The notes beneath the pieces were generated by a model. The model was given only the letters and a program-made list of their open reading frames with translations, made no database searches and was not told the origin of the DNA. A program made the translations under genes and the position numbers. From Chitinophagaceae bacterium (GTDB lineage Bacteria; Bacteroidota; Bacteroidia; Chitinophagales; Chitinophagaceae), in contig JACDBU010000029.1 in the NCBI GenBank assembly GCA_013694745.1, forward strand, positions 1 to 33,681: 33,681 bases of DNA. Direction: 5' to 3'. Below, in pieces: positions 8,301-15,491 of the stretch (within the stretch, counting starts at the first letter, position 1; each line of letters begins with the position of its first letter).

Positions 8301-8910
8301 GGCATCCAGCGTAATTACGCAGAAGTTATTAAAGCCTGTATGCATACTCCTCAATTTATATGGATTTCAATAGTTTAAAACCTTTAAACGAAATGATTGA
8401 CCTTGGATAACGCAAGCTGGATTATTTTAAATCTTCCAGAAAAGAGTTCGACATTTGTTCGATATGGACTCGAGATATTAATGTATTAATAAACAACATT
8501 TGCAGTCTACAACCTTATCGGAATATCGAACTTTTAGGAGAATTTTTTTTATAAGAATCCAAATCTAACTTTTAGGAGAATTTTTTTTATAAGAACCCAA
8601 ATCGTTTTAAAATAAATTTTTGTTTGACGATTTTGGCGCATCTATTATTGTTTGTTGAAGGTATGATCTGAAATACTCAAGCATATCAAAGCAAAAACTC
8701 ACTTATTTTAAGTGATTATTCTCTGGCAATTTTTTTATACTTAGTTATTTACTCAATCTTAGTAAAAAAATGGTAAGTACTTTTGCTTTCTGTAAAAGGC
8801 TTGATAATAGCCTTTTATTATTTACCAACTGGATAAAATAAATTCTTCGTGGATAGAATAAAAGAAATTGTAATCGAATAATTAAATTCAGAATAACAAA
8901 GCTTTATATT
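8301..8910. other. 610-base non-coding gap between MFS and antiporter genes
   Basis: No credible coding frame is seen on either strand. The gap holds a 12-base perfect palindrome (GCGTAATTACGC, 8309-8320) just after the MFS stop and a two-unit 38-base direct repeat (8529-8603). A hairpin AAAAGGCT/AGCCTTTT with a 7-base loop lies at 8794-8816 and is followed by an AT-rich stretch. The hairpin lies about 100 bases before the antiporter start and could be a terminator or leader structure. The rest is AT-rich with no feature I can name. Confidence 0.6.
8529..8603. repeat. Two-unit 38-base direct tandem repeat
   Basis: Two 37-base units, at 8529-8565 and 8567-8603, begin AACTTTTAGGAGAATTTTTT and differ by a single base (AAGAATCC versus AAGAACCC). 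Their period is 38. Each contains TAGGAGAA next to a run of eight T. The near identity in non-coding DNA suggests recent duplication. No function is apparent. Confidence 0.9.
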
Positions 8911-10155
8911 TTGCAGATATACAATCTCATTACCGTCATTATTGTTATAACCGCTGTCTTTGGTTATATCAATTTTCGTTTTATAAAGTTGCCTGCCACT
9001 ATTGGTATTATGCTTATATCGTTGATCGTATCATTATTAGTTATTGCCACAGGTTATATACACCCGGGCATCTTTATAAAGATTACAGACGTAATCAAGA
9101 CCATTGATTTTAATACGGCATTAATGAAAGTGATGTTAGCATTTTTATTGTTCGCCGGAGCCATTCACATTGATATTAAAAAATTAAAAAGAGAAAGTGC
9201 TGCAATTATTACCTTTTCAACTTTGGGTGTTATCATTTCAACTTTTGTTGTAGCAGTATTGATGTTTGCAATAACAAAATGGTTCGGTATGCCAATAGGT
9301 TTTATTTACTGTTTGCTCTTTGGCGCATTAATTTCTCCAACAGATCCTATTGCAGTTTTAGGAATATTAAAACGTGCAAAAATCCCTTCAACATTGGAAA
9401 TAAAGATATCGGGCGAGAGCCTGTTCAATGATGGTGTTGGAGTAGTTGTATTTATTACCATATATGAAATTATTAAGGTAGGGTATGAAAACGTTTCAGC
9501 ACTTCAAATTATATGGCTCTTTTTAAGAGAGGCTGGCGGTGGTCTTCTTTTTGGATTATTGCTTGGATACATTGGTTTTTGGATGTTACGCTCAATAGAA
9601 AATTATATTATTGAAGTGCTGATAACACTGGCTATTGTTATGGGCGGATATGCTTTAGCAGATTACCTGCATATCAGCGGTCCACTTGCAATGGTAGTGG
9701 CAGGCATTGTAACCGGTAATAAAATTCTTGAGGAAGAAGTAAGTGATATTACAAGAGATTATATTGATAAATTTTGGGAAATGATAGATGAAGTAATGAA
9801 TGCAATTCTGTTTTTATTGATCGGTTTTGAAATGCTGATCATACCATTCTCTCAAACATTATTTTGGTTAGGTTGCGTCACCATATTAATTGTTTTACTG
9901 GCAAGATTTATTTCTGTTATTATTCCCATTTCTTTTTTAAAGTTTTCGAAAACATTTGAGCGGAATGCTATACCAATTCTTGTTTGGGGAGGATTGCGCG
10001 GTGGTATTTCTGTTGCACTTGCGCTTTCACTTCCTAAAAATTCTTACAGCGAAGTATTTGTTTCCATAACTTATATGGTTGTTTTGTTCTCGATAATTGT
10101 TCAGGGGCTTACCATCGGAAAATTTGCACAGAAGCTTGCAAAAAATAAAAAGTAA
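8911..10155 (+). CDS. CPA1-family cation/proton antiporter (Na+/H+ or K+/H+)
   Basis: A 414-residue membrane protein with about 12 hydrophobic helices and the Na_H_Exchanger fold (PF00999). Diagnostic stretches are GALISPTDPIAVLGILKRAKIP and SGESLFNDGVGVVVF, which contain the conserved acidic ND pair of CPA1 (NhaP/NHE) exchangers. VWGGLRGGISVALALSLP lies near the C-terminus. It lacks a long cytosolic tail. The start is a TTG at 8911. No in-frame ATG occurs between the upstream stop (8854) and this point, and the first ATG (9010) would remove the first membrane helix. It exchanges monovalent cations for protons across the inner membrane; the ion is not readable from sequence. Confidence 0.88.
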   Translation: MQIYNLITVIIVITAVFGYINFRFIKLPATIGIMLISLIVSLLVIATGYIHPGIFIKITDVIKTIDFNTALMKVMLAFLLFAGAIHIDIKKLKRESAAIITFSTLGVIISTFVVAVLMFAITKWFGMPIGFIYCLLFGALISPTDPIAVLGILKRAKIPSTLEIKISGESLFNDGVGVVVFITIYEIIKVGYENVSALQIIWLFLREAGGGLLFGLLLGYIGFWMLRSIENYIIEVLITLAIVMGGYALADYLHISGPLAMVVAGIVTGNKILEEEVSDITRDYIDKFWEMIDEVMNAILFLLIGFEMLIIPFSQTLFWLGCVTILIVLLARFISVIIPISFLKFSKTFERNAIPILVWGGLRGGISVALALSLPKNSYSEVFVSITYMVVLFSIIVQGLTIGKFAQKLAKNKK

Positions 10156-10339
10156 AAATATGGATTTGTGACAAAATACCTTCAGGGCATATTAAGTTTA
10201 AGAGATGCATCTGATTTTGAAAAGGCAAAGTTAACCATTAGCAAAGCCAGTCGGTTACTCGTGCGCAGTAACTCTATAAATTTCTTCTCGCAAGATTGAA
10301 TAAAGACACTCTCCTTTTAATAAAAAAATAATAGAAACA

Positions 10340-11104
10340 ATGAAGCAACAATTAGTCCATGAAAGAAATAAACTTTTAAATGAAGTAGAACAATTGCTGG
10401 AAGGTCCGATGATCTTTCTGGGCTTTGTTTGGCTTATCCTTCTTGTGGTTGAATTAATATGGGGACTGCCAAAATTATTACAATACGCAACATTTATAAT
10501 TTGGATAATTTTTATCATTGACTTTATTATCAAGTTTATCCTTGCACCTTATAAAATTAAATTCTTTAAAAAAAACTGGCTCACAGCAATCTCTTTATTA
10601 ATTCCCGCACTGCGAATATTTCGCATTTTCCGTTTTATAAAATTGTTACAGGGAGTAAGAAGCATAAGCATAGTAAGAATTGTTTCTTCCCTCAACAGGA
10701 GTATGAAAAGCCTGCGGGCTACAATGAAAAGAAGAGCATTTGGATATGTTGCTTTGCTTGCTGTTGTGGTTACTTTTGCCGGCGCTGCTGGAATGTATGC
10801 ATTGGAAAAACCAAACCCCGGATTCAATAATTTCGGAATGGCTTTGTGGTGGACAGCTATGCGGATCATTACTGCAGGCAGTGATTATTTTCCTCAAACT
10901 CCCGAGGGGAGAGGATTAGCTTTTTTATTATCATTATTTGGATATGCGATCTTTGGTTATGTTACTGCAACGTTAGCAACCTTTTTTATTGGGCGTGATG
11001 CTGAAGAAAAAGATGCACCGGTTGCCGGAGCAAAAGATGTAGAGGAATTAAAAGCCCAAATTAAATTGCTTACCGTTTCTATAAACCAATTAATAGATAA
11101 ATAG
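10340..11104 (+). CDS. Voltage-gated-like ion channel with atypical selectivity filter
   Basis: A 254-residue protein with the six-helix layout of voltage-gated cation channels. Hydrophobic helices lie at about 24-42 and 48-68. An S4-like segment at about 88-113 has Arg/Lys every third residue (LRIFRIFRFIKLLQGVRSISIVR). S5 is at about 134-155, the pore loop at about 165-185 and S6 at about 192-217. A C-terminal coiled coil (VEELKAQIKLLTVSINQLIDK) could mediate tetramer assembly. Where K+ channels have TVGYGD, this protein has ITAGSDYFP, so the central GYG is replaced by GSD. A similar GSDY filter is, as far as I recall, present in a subgroup of proteobacterial channels annotated as ion transporters. 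Ion selectivity is therefore uncertain. It may balance charge together with the antiporter before it and the ZIP transporter after it. Confidence 0.85.
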   Translation: MKQQLVHERNKLLNEVEQLLEGPMIFLGFVWLILLVVELIWGLPKLLQYATFIIWIIFIIDFIIKFILAPYKIKFFKKNWLTAISLLIPALRIFRIFRFIKLLQGVRSISIVRIVSSLNRSMKSLRATMKRRAFGYVALLAVVVTFAGAAGMYALEKPNPGFNNFGMALWWTAMRIITAGSDYFPQTPEGRGLAFLLSLFGYAIFGYVTATLATFFIGRDAEEKDAPVAGAKDVEELKAQIKLLTVSINQLIDK

Positions 11105-11169
11105 AAAGTTTTAGTTAAACGATTCTCTGCTATTGGTTTGGTATTTGATATTTCATTGAAAACTTTATA

Positions 11170-11937
11170 ATGCTATTACTTACTTTTCCATTATGGGCAA
11201 AAGCAACTTTTTGGGGATTAGTATCCGGCTCAGCATTAATTATTGGGGCTCTGTTAGGATTTTATACTAAAGTTCCAAAAAAGATAATTGCTTTTGTGAT
11301 GGCTTTTGGCAGCGGTGTATTGATCTCTGCACTTGCTTTCGACCTTATGGACGAGGCATATAAACGTGGAGGCTTTGATTCTACCGCCATTGGTTTTGTA
11401 AGTGGCGCTGTTATATACTCTGGCGTAAATTTTTTTTTAAGTAAAAAAGGGGCAAAGCATAGAAAGAGATCAGGACAACAACAGCCTTCAGAAAATGATA
11501 ATAACGGAAGCGGATTAGCAATTGCGCTTGGTGCTTTATTAGATGGGATACCTGAATCAATTGCCATTGGCGTAAGCATGATTGCGGGTGGCGCAGTAAG
11601 CACGGCAGCAGTGATAGCTATTTTTCTTTCTAACATTCCCGAATCATTATCAAGCACGTCAGGAATGAAAAATTCTGGTAGATCAAAGAAATATATCTTT
11701 TGCATCTGGATAGGGATTACCCTGATTTCAGGAATTGCTTCATTCTGCGGGTATACAATTTTTAAAAATTTTTCTCCTGATATTATTGCCGCCACGGTTG
11801 CAGTTGCTGCAGGTGCAATACTTGCAATGCTAAGCGATACCATGATGCCGGAAGCATTTGAAGAAGGTCATGATTTTATTGGAGTCATTACTGTGTTTGG
11901 TTTTCTTGCTGCCTTCCTTCTTACAAAAATGCAATAG
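11170..11937 (+). CDS. ZIP-family divalent metal transporter
   Basis: A 255-residue membrane protein with about eight hydrophobic helices and a hydrophilic His/Lys/Gln-rich loop at about residues 95-115 (KKGAKHRKRSGQQQ). Helix 4 has ALLDGIPESIAIG and helix 5 has IFLSNIPESLSS, which match the metal-site helices of ZIP transporters (HNxPEG and HExPHE in canonical members). The helix 4 and 5 His residues are replaced by Asp and Ser, so metal binding may differ from zinc ZIPs. It is likely inner-membrane metal transport; the metal is not predictable. It starts about 65 bases after the channel gene, consistent with one transcript. Confidence 0.82.
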   Translation: MLLLTFPLWAKATFWGLVSGSALIIGALLGFYTKVPKKIIAFVMAFGSGVLISALAFDLMDEAYKRGGFDSTAIGFVSGAVIYSGVNFFLSKKGAKHRKRSGQQQPSENDNNGSGLAIALGALLDGIPESIAIGVSMIAGGAVSTAAVIAIFLSNIPESLSSTSGMKNSGRSKKYIFCIWIGITLISGIASFCGYTIFKNFSPDIIAATVAVAAGAILAMLSDTMMPEAFEEGHDFIGVITVFGFLAAFLLTKMQ

Positions 11938-11988
11938 CGCTAATCCATTATCGGTTTGATTTTTGATAAGTTTAAAAAAAAAATTATT

Positions 11989-12321
11989 ATGAAAGGGTAT
12001 CACACTTACAAAACATGCATTGATGCCTGCCTTAATTGTGCAGCAATCTGTAATCATTGTGCAAGCTCCTGCACGCAGGAGGAAAATATAAAAATGATGG
12101 CACGTTGTATCCAACTGGATATGGAATGTGCAGCCACCTGTTATGCAGCAGCACAGCTAATGAGTGTAGGCAGCGAAAAAGCAAAAGATATTTGCCGTAT
12201 CTGTGCCGACATCTGCGAGGCTTGTAGTAATGAATGTGGCAAACATAAAACAGAGCATTGCCAGGAATGCTCACAGGCATGTAAGCATTGTGCTGAGGAA
12301 TGCCGGAAGATGGCAGCTTAA
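11989..12321 (+). CDS. Second four-helix-bundle copper-storage protein (Csp/DUF326)
   Basis: The start is taken at the ATG at 11989 (MKGYHTYKTCIDACLNC), giving 110 residues; the longer ORF from a TTG adds a Lys/Ile stretch unlike the family. It has 19 Cys in CxxxC/CxxC repeats (CIDACLNCAAICNHC, CRICADICEACSNEC, CQECSQACKHCAEEC) and no signal peptide, as in cytosolic Csp3-type Cu+ stores. It is clearly homologous to the gene at 6644 but diverged, so the duplication is not recent. It is the last gene before a strong terminator, closing the metal island. Confidence 0.9.
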   Translation: MKGYHTYKTCIDACLNCAAICNHCASSCTQEENIKMMARCIQLDMECAATCYAAAQLMSVGSEKAKDICRICADICEACSNECGKHKTEHCQECSQACKHCAEECRKMAA

Positions 12322-12369
12322 ATTTATGAGGGGAGGATTATCCTGCATTTGCTTCGACGAGCTTCCGCA

Positions 12370-12400
12370 GTTGTTGGTTTAGTGACCAACAACTTTTTTT
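12370..12400 (+). terminator. Intrinsic terminator after the second Csp gene
   Basis: A perfect 9-base-pair stem GTTGTTGGT/ACCAACAAC with loop TTAGTG is followed directly by seven T. It lies 49 bases after the Csp stop and ends the + strand metal island. The same hairpin is part of repeat copy A. Confidence 0.85.
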
Positions 12401-12464
12401 GGGTGTTCGTTATAACAGACGCAACGTTTTCTAACGGAGTCGTTCCTGAGAAATAGGAAAGAGT
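12370..12464. repeat. Intergenic repeat, copy A
   Basis: About 95 bases that resemble 13432-13519 in the same orientation. The shared order is a GTTGTTG..GACCAA.AAC hairpin, a T run, GGTGTTCGTTATAA, ACGCA.CG, ACGGAG.CGTT and CTGAGAAA.AGGA. The two copies bracket the dioxygenase gene. Alignment was done by eye. Confidence 0.75.
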
Positions 12465-12509
12465 GGCATTTTGTAAAATGAAAAAAGTTTTTTTTCAGTC
12501 CCACCGAGA

Positions 12510-13403
12510 TTATTTTATTGCAACAGGGCCCATTGGCATATTTGCTGGTGGTGTTTTTGCGCTGAGAATAATAATATCTCTCGTGCCTCTTCCACCGTTA
12601 ACATCTGCATTTGCTACGGTAATTTCAGTACCATAATGCCATACACGTTTATCGTTCCAGTAAATTAATTGCCCCCGTGGTATCACAGAATTAAAAATTA
12701 ATTCTTCGGTTTTTTTACCATTATCATCCATAACATATTGGCTAACTCCTGAATCATCGGTTATATTATCTCTATTTACAACCAACATCCCTACGTGCCT
12801 GTTTCCATCCTGGTGAAAACCCTCAACAGCGGGCATTCCTGCCCGGTTTGTATAACAGTCAACTCTTTGAAATTGCGCTAAAAGAATTGCATCACTCCAT
12901 CCAAAAAATGTTGCATAGTGAACTAATAACTTATGAAAATCTGCACTGTTTGTAATGTGCTCACTAATTCGTGGATACTCTCTGCGCATATCTCCATGAA
13001 CCGGGTTATAGGCTATTGATTGCTGCATAGCATACTGGGGCAGATTCCAACACCAATATCCTGTTTCAGCCGACTTCCATGTTGGTTCTGCGGTACTTAA
13101 ATAGTTTTTGCTTTCTACCTCACTAATGTCACTAAGCTTATTAACAGCAGTTATGCGTTCATCAATTTCTTTAATTGCAGGGGCCATACAATGCTTAATT
13201 CTAAACCATGCAATGGATTTATAGCGATAGCCATCTTTAATGTACTGATCAACAGGAATTTCTTCAAAGAACTGTTTCCATGAATTTATGTTGATAAAAG
13301 ATGATGCATCAATTGATTCATAAATAAAGTTTGATAAGTCTCTTTCAATGGGTTGTTGATAGGGATCAGGGATTGATTTGGCAGTATCAGTAAGGTTATC
13401 CAT
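12510..13403 (-). CDS. 2OG-Fe(II) dioxygenase-like protein (amino-acid hydroxylase type)
   Basis: A 297-residue soluble protein with no signal peptide. It carries the 2-His-1-carboxylate iron site in the pattern of the 2OG-Fe_dioxy_2 family (PF10014): EGFHQDGNRHVGMLVVNRDNI has HxD at about 197-199, RVWHYGTEI has the distal His at about 256, and GRGTRDIII supplies an Arg at 272 or 275 for 2-oxoglutarate. The family includes free-amino-acid hydroxylases such as the Bacillus isoleucine dioxygenase, but the substrate here is unknown. The first 150 residues, with WCWNLPQY and HGDMRREYP, are longer than the minimal domain. It lies between convergent or unrelated genes, flanked by repeat copies A and B, which hints at separate insertion. 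Confidence 0.78.
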   Translation of the reverse strand: MDNLTDTAKSIPDPYQQPIERDLSNFIYESIDASSFININSWKQFFEEIPVDQYIKDGYRYKSIAWFRIKHCMAPAIKEIDERITAVNKLSDISEVESKNYLSTAEPTWKSAETGYWCWNLPQYAMQQSIAYNPVHGDMRREYPRISEHITNSADFHKLLVHYATFFGWSDAILLAQFQRVDCYTNRAGMPAVEGFHQDGNRHVGMLVVNRDNITDDSGVSQYVMDDNGKKTEELIFNSVIPRGQLIYWNDKRVWHYGTEITVANADVNGGRGTRDIIILSAKTPPANMPMGPVAIK

Positions 13404-13431
13404 TTTAAAGATTATTTATTTATTTTCTTCC

Positions 13432-13519
13432 GTTGTTGTCTTTTGACCAATAACTTTTTTTGGTGTTCGTTATAATTTAACGCATCGTCCCTGACGGAGA
13501 CGTTGCTGAGAAAGAGGAC
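13432..13519. repeat. Intergenic repeat, copy B
   Basis: About 88 bases matching copy A (12370-12464), including the hairpin (GTTGTTG/CAATAAC with one wobble pair), T run, GGTGTTCGTTATAA and the GACGGAGACGTTGCTGAGAAA block. No + strand gene ends here, so the conserved terminator-like hairpin is not explained by termination of a nearby gene. Confidence 0.75.
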
Positions 13520-13573
13520 TTGCTACTTGCCACTTACTACTCGTTACTCGCTAATTGCTACTTGCTACTTGCT
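13518..13573. repeat. Heptamer tandem array (ACTTGCT)x8
   Basis: Eight head-to-tail 7-base units: ACTTGCT, ACTTGCC, ACTTACT, ACTCGTT, ACTCGCT, AATTGCT, ACTTGCT, ACTTGCT. The array abuts repeat copy B and includes the stop codon and last residues of the glycosylase gene at 13565, so it reaches into coding sequence. Confidence 0.85.
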
Positions 13574-14350
13574 TCCCCCATAAACCACCTGCTCATCTGT
13601 ATAATACGTTTTCATCATTCCTTTTTGTTCAATCTTTATAGGAGCACCTGTTGGACTCTTCTCTTTTAATTTTGTATGGATGCGGTGATAAAATTTTATC
13701 TCGCCCTGGATGAGGCCGGGATGATTTTTAAAGATCCGGTTGGTGGCTCTTTTTAACACGCGTTTTATGGTTGTCGCCAGCTCCTTTATCTTTTCATCCG
13801 GGATGGCATTGGCAATTGAAAAGGGAGATATCTTCGACTCCCATAATATTTCATCTGAGTAACCATTTCCAATTCCCCTTATAAGATCCTGGTTAAGTAA
13901 AATGCTTTTGATCTTTGCTTTCCTATTCAATAATTTTTTAAGATATTTAAAATTTAATTTTTTATCCAAAGCATCTACGCCCTCCTTATTTCCCGGGTTT
14001 AATTTTACCCGCGCATTTTTCATCCTGTCTGTCAGCGCCAGGTTTTTACCATTATCAAAATAAAATTCTACGATCGTGGATTTGCGTTCATTCTTTTTTT
14101 CAAACAAAAAAATATCGCCTGTCAGCATCAAATGCATTCCTAAAATATTGCCGTTATCAAACTGGAAGCGCATTTCTTTGCCCGATCTAAAAATATCTGT
14201 AAGCATGCCTCCTGCAAAAGATTTAGAAAGATCTTTCGGTTTATCTACTAATTTCTTTCCATTGATCACTTTTATTTTTAGCAGTTTTGATCCATTAAAA
14301 ATATTTTTGAGGTTGCGTGAGAATACTTCTATGTCCGGCAATTCTGGCAT
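13565..14350 (-). CDS. Fpg/Nei-family DNA glycosylase with cysteine-less zinc finger
   Basis: A 261-residue protein of the Fpg/Nei family, which removes oxidised bases and nicks the abasic site. It starts MPELPDIEVF, with the catalytic Pro2 and Glu3. Lys58 (RSGKEMRF) matches the beta-elimination lysine. The helix-two-turn-helix is visible as LLNQDLIRGIGNGYSDEILW at about 150-169. The C-terminal finger keeps its outline (SPTGAPIKIEQKGMMKTYYTDEQ), but all four Cys are absent, and the Arg that precedes the TF/TY pair in Fpg is Met by eye alignment. It is therefore a zincless member; 8-oxoguanine versus oxidised pyrimidine preference is unclear. A -7 box TAAATTTG lies 15 bases upstream. The stop codon sits inside a heptamer array. 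Confidence 0.88.
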   Translation of the reverse strand: MPELPDIEVFSRNLKNIFNGSKLLKIKVINGKKLVDKPKDLSKSFAGGMLTDIFRSGKEMRFQFDNGNILGMHLMLTGDIFLFEKKNERKSTIVEFYFDNGKNLALTDRMKNARVKLNPGNKEGVDALDKKLNFKYLKKLLNRKAKIKSILLNQDLIRGIGNGYSDEILWESKISPFSIANAIPDEKIKELATTIKRVLKRATNRIFKNHPGLIQGEIKFYHRIHTKLKEKSPTGAPIKIEQKGMMKTYYTDEQVVYGGSK

Positions 14351-14364
14351 TTCTTTTTTTACAA

Positions 14365-14372
14365 CAAATTTA
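14365..14372 (-). promoter_or_regulatory. -7 promoter box of the DNA glycosylase gene
   Basis: On the - strand TAAATTTG matches the Bacteroidota -7 consensus TAnnTTTG. A TTG lies 21 bases upstream, within the 17-23 spacing reported for this phylum. The start codon is 15 bases downstream of the box. Confidence 0.55.
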
Positions 14373-14409
14373 TTTGATAATATTTATTAATTACAATTAA
14401 ATACCCAAC

Positions 14410-14997
14410 ATGCAACAACCTTTAAAAAAGAAAAAATTTTATCCGGTTTTTGATCATTCCTTTGCAGGTATGATGATCAAAACACAACATCTCCGGCTTA
14501 AATTATTTTCTATTTCCTATGCTGATGAAATGTTTAAAGGCCGCGAATATTTTGAGAAAGCATTAGGGGTTACCGTGCCGGAAAACTGGACAAATGAAAA
14601 AGATGCACTCGAAATTTTTTACAATGAAATGAAAAAAGATTCATCAAACGCGCACTGGTGGGCATACCTGATAATTCATACCAAAGATAATAAGCTCATT
14701 GGCTGCTGTGGTTATAAAGGCCAGCCCAAAGATGGTACGGTAGAAATTGGTTATGAGATACACCCGGAATACAGGAGCAGGGGGTATGCAGTTGAAGCTG
14801 CTAAAGGATTAATAGAAAATGCTTTTACTTTCCCTGAAGTATCAAAAGTTTTGGCACATACCCTGGCTGAAAAAAATGCCTCGGGAAGTGTTCTTAAAAA
14901 AAATGGCTTTACCTACGTTAAACAATTAACTGACCCTGAGGATGGCGAGTTATGGCAATGGGAATTTGAACGACCTGGAATAAAAAAGCCCTGTTAA
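14410..14997 (+). CDS. GNAT-family N-acetyltransferase (RimJ/RimL-like)
   Basis: A 195-residue GNAT protein that transfers acetyl from acetyl-CoA to an amine. The N-terminal half has LRLKLFSISYADEMFKG, as in RimJ/RimL-type enzymes. The acetyl-CoA loop is EIHPEYRSRGYAVEAAKGLI at about residues 117-136 (R/Q-x-x-G-x-A type). The C-terminal half has AHTLAEKNASGSVLKKNGF, the typical N-x-x-S-x-x-x-x-K-x-G-F of ribosomal-protein or small-molecule acetyltransferases. The substrate is not predictable. It is divergent from the glycosylase gene and ends in a bidirectional terminator whose left arm overlaps its last codons. Confidence 0.85.
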   Translation: MQQPLKKKKFYPVFDHSFAGMMIKTQHLRLKLFSISYADEMFKGREYFEKALGVTVPENWTNEKDALEIFYNEMKKDSSNAHWWAYLIIHTKDNKLIGCCGYKGQPKDGTVEIGYEIHPEYRSRGYAVEAAKGLIENAFTFPEVSKVLAHTLAEKNASGSVLKKNGFTYVKQLTDPEDGELWQWEFERPGIKKPC

Positions 14998-15008
14998 AAA
15001 AAAGGGCT
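14987..15008. terminator. Bidirectional terminator between GNAT and Spy-like genes
   Basis: Hairpin AGCCCT/AGGGCT. On the - strand the right arm is followed by a T run, a good intrinsic terminator for the Spy-like operon that ends at 15034. On the + strand the run after the stem is CACTTTT, a weaker version for the GNAT gene. Confidence 0.75.
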
Positions 15009-15033
15009 CACTTTTATGAAACAAAAATCCAAC

Positions 15034-15423
15034 TTAATTATTTCCTGCAGGCTTGTCTCCACGAGGTCTTCGCATGGCCGGTTCTAAATCGTTTTTAAAT
15101 TTGTTATACTGATCTTCTTTTAGCACACCCTTAAGCTTAATATCTCTTTCACCACTTATTTTTTCCATATCAGCTCTTTCGGGCCTGGTACCTTCCGGTA
15201 AGCCTTCTCTTAATTTATCCATTGCCTTATAAGAGTCAAGAAAAATATCCGAGACAGCTTTTTGCTGAACAGTAGTAAGTTTTAAACTGTCAGAGATGCG
15301 GTCTACCATCATTTTTGCGCGCTCATCCGGTGTGCGACGCTGAAAACCTTGCTGCTGCTGAGCCTGCATAGTGAAAATGCCAGCGAACATCAGACCAATA
15401 AATAATATTATCCTGTTTTTCAT
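15034..15423 (-). CDS. Spy/CpxP-like periplasmic protein, small
   Basis: A 129-residue protein with a Sec signal peptide ending MQAQ, then a Gln/Arg-rich helical mature domain. The stretch ERAKMMVDRISDSLKLTTVQQKAVSDIF carries the LTxxQ-type motif of Spy/CpxP helices, which bind unfolded periplasmic proteins or metals. The C-terminal part (EDQYNKFKNDLEPAMRRPRG) matches the second helix pattern. It is the last gene of the - strand stress operon and is followed by an intrinsic terminator. The role as an envelope-stress chaperone is inferred from family and operon position. Confidence 0.75.
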   Translation of the reverse strand: MKNRIILFIGLMFAGIFTMQAQQQQGFQRRTPDERAKMMVDRISDSLKLTTVQQKAVSDIFLDSYKAMDKLREGLPEGTRPERADMEKISGERDIKLKGVLKEDQYNKFKNDLEPAMRRPRGDKPAGNN

Positions 15424-15491
15424 TTGTTACTTTTTTAATTAATGATTTAATTTTTAGACGACATGTATTGTAAAAATCCTTTGCAATAAAT

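Noticed and set aside
11262-11843. 193-aa - strand ORF
   Set aside because: Antisense shadow of the ZIP transporter gene, which has clear family motifs and membrane helices.
13518-13573. CRISPR-like array
   Set aside because: Units are 7 bases, contiguous and without spacers, so it is a simple tandem array.
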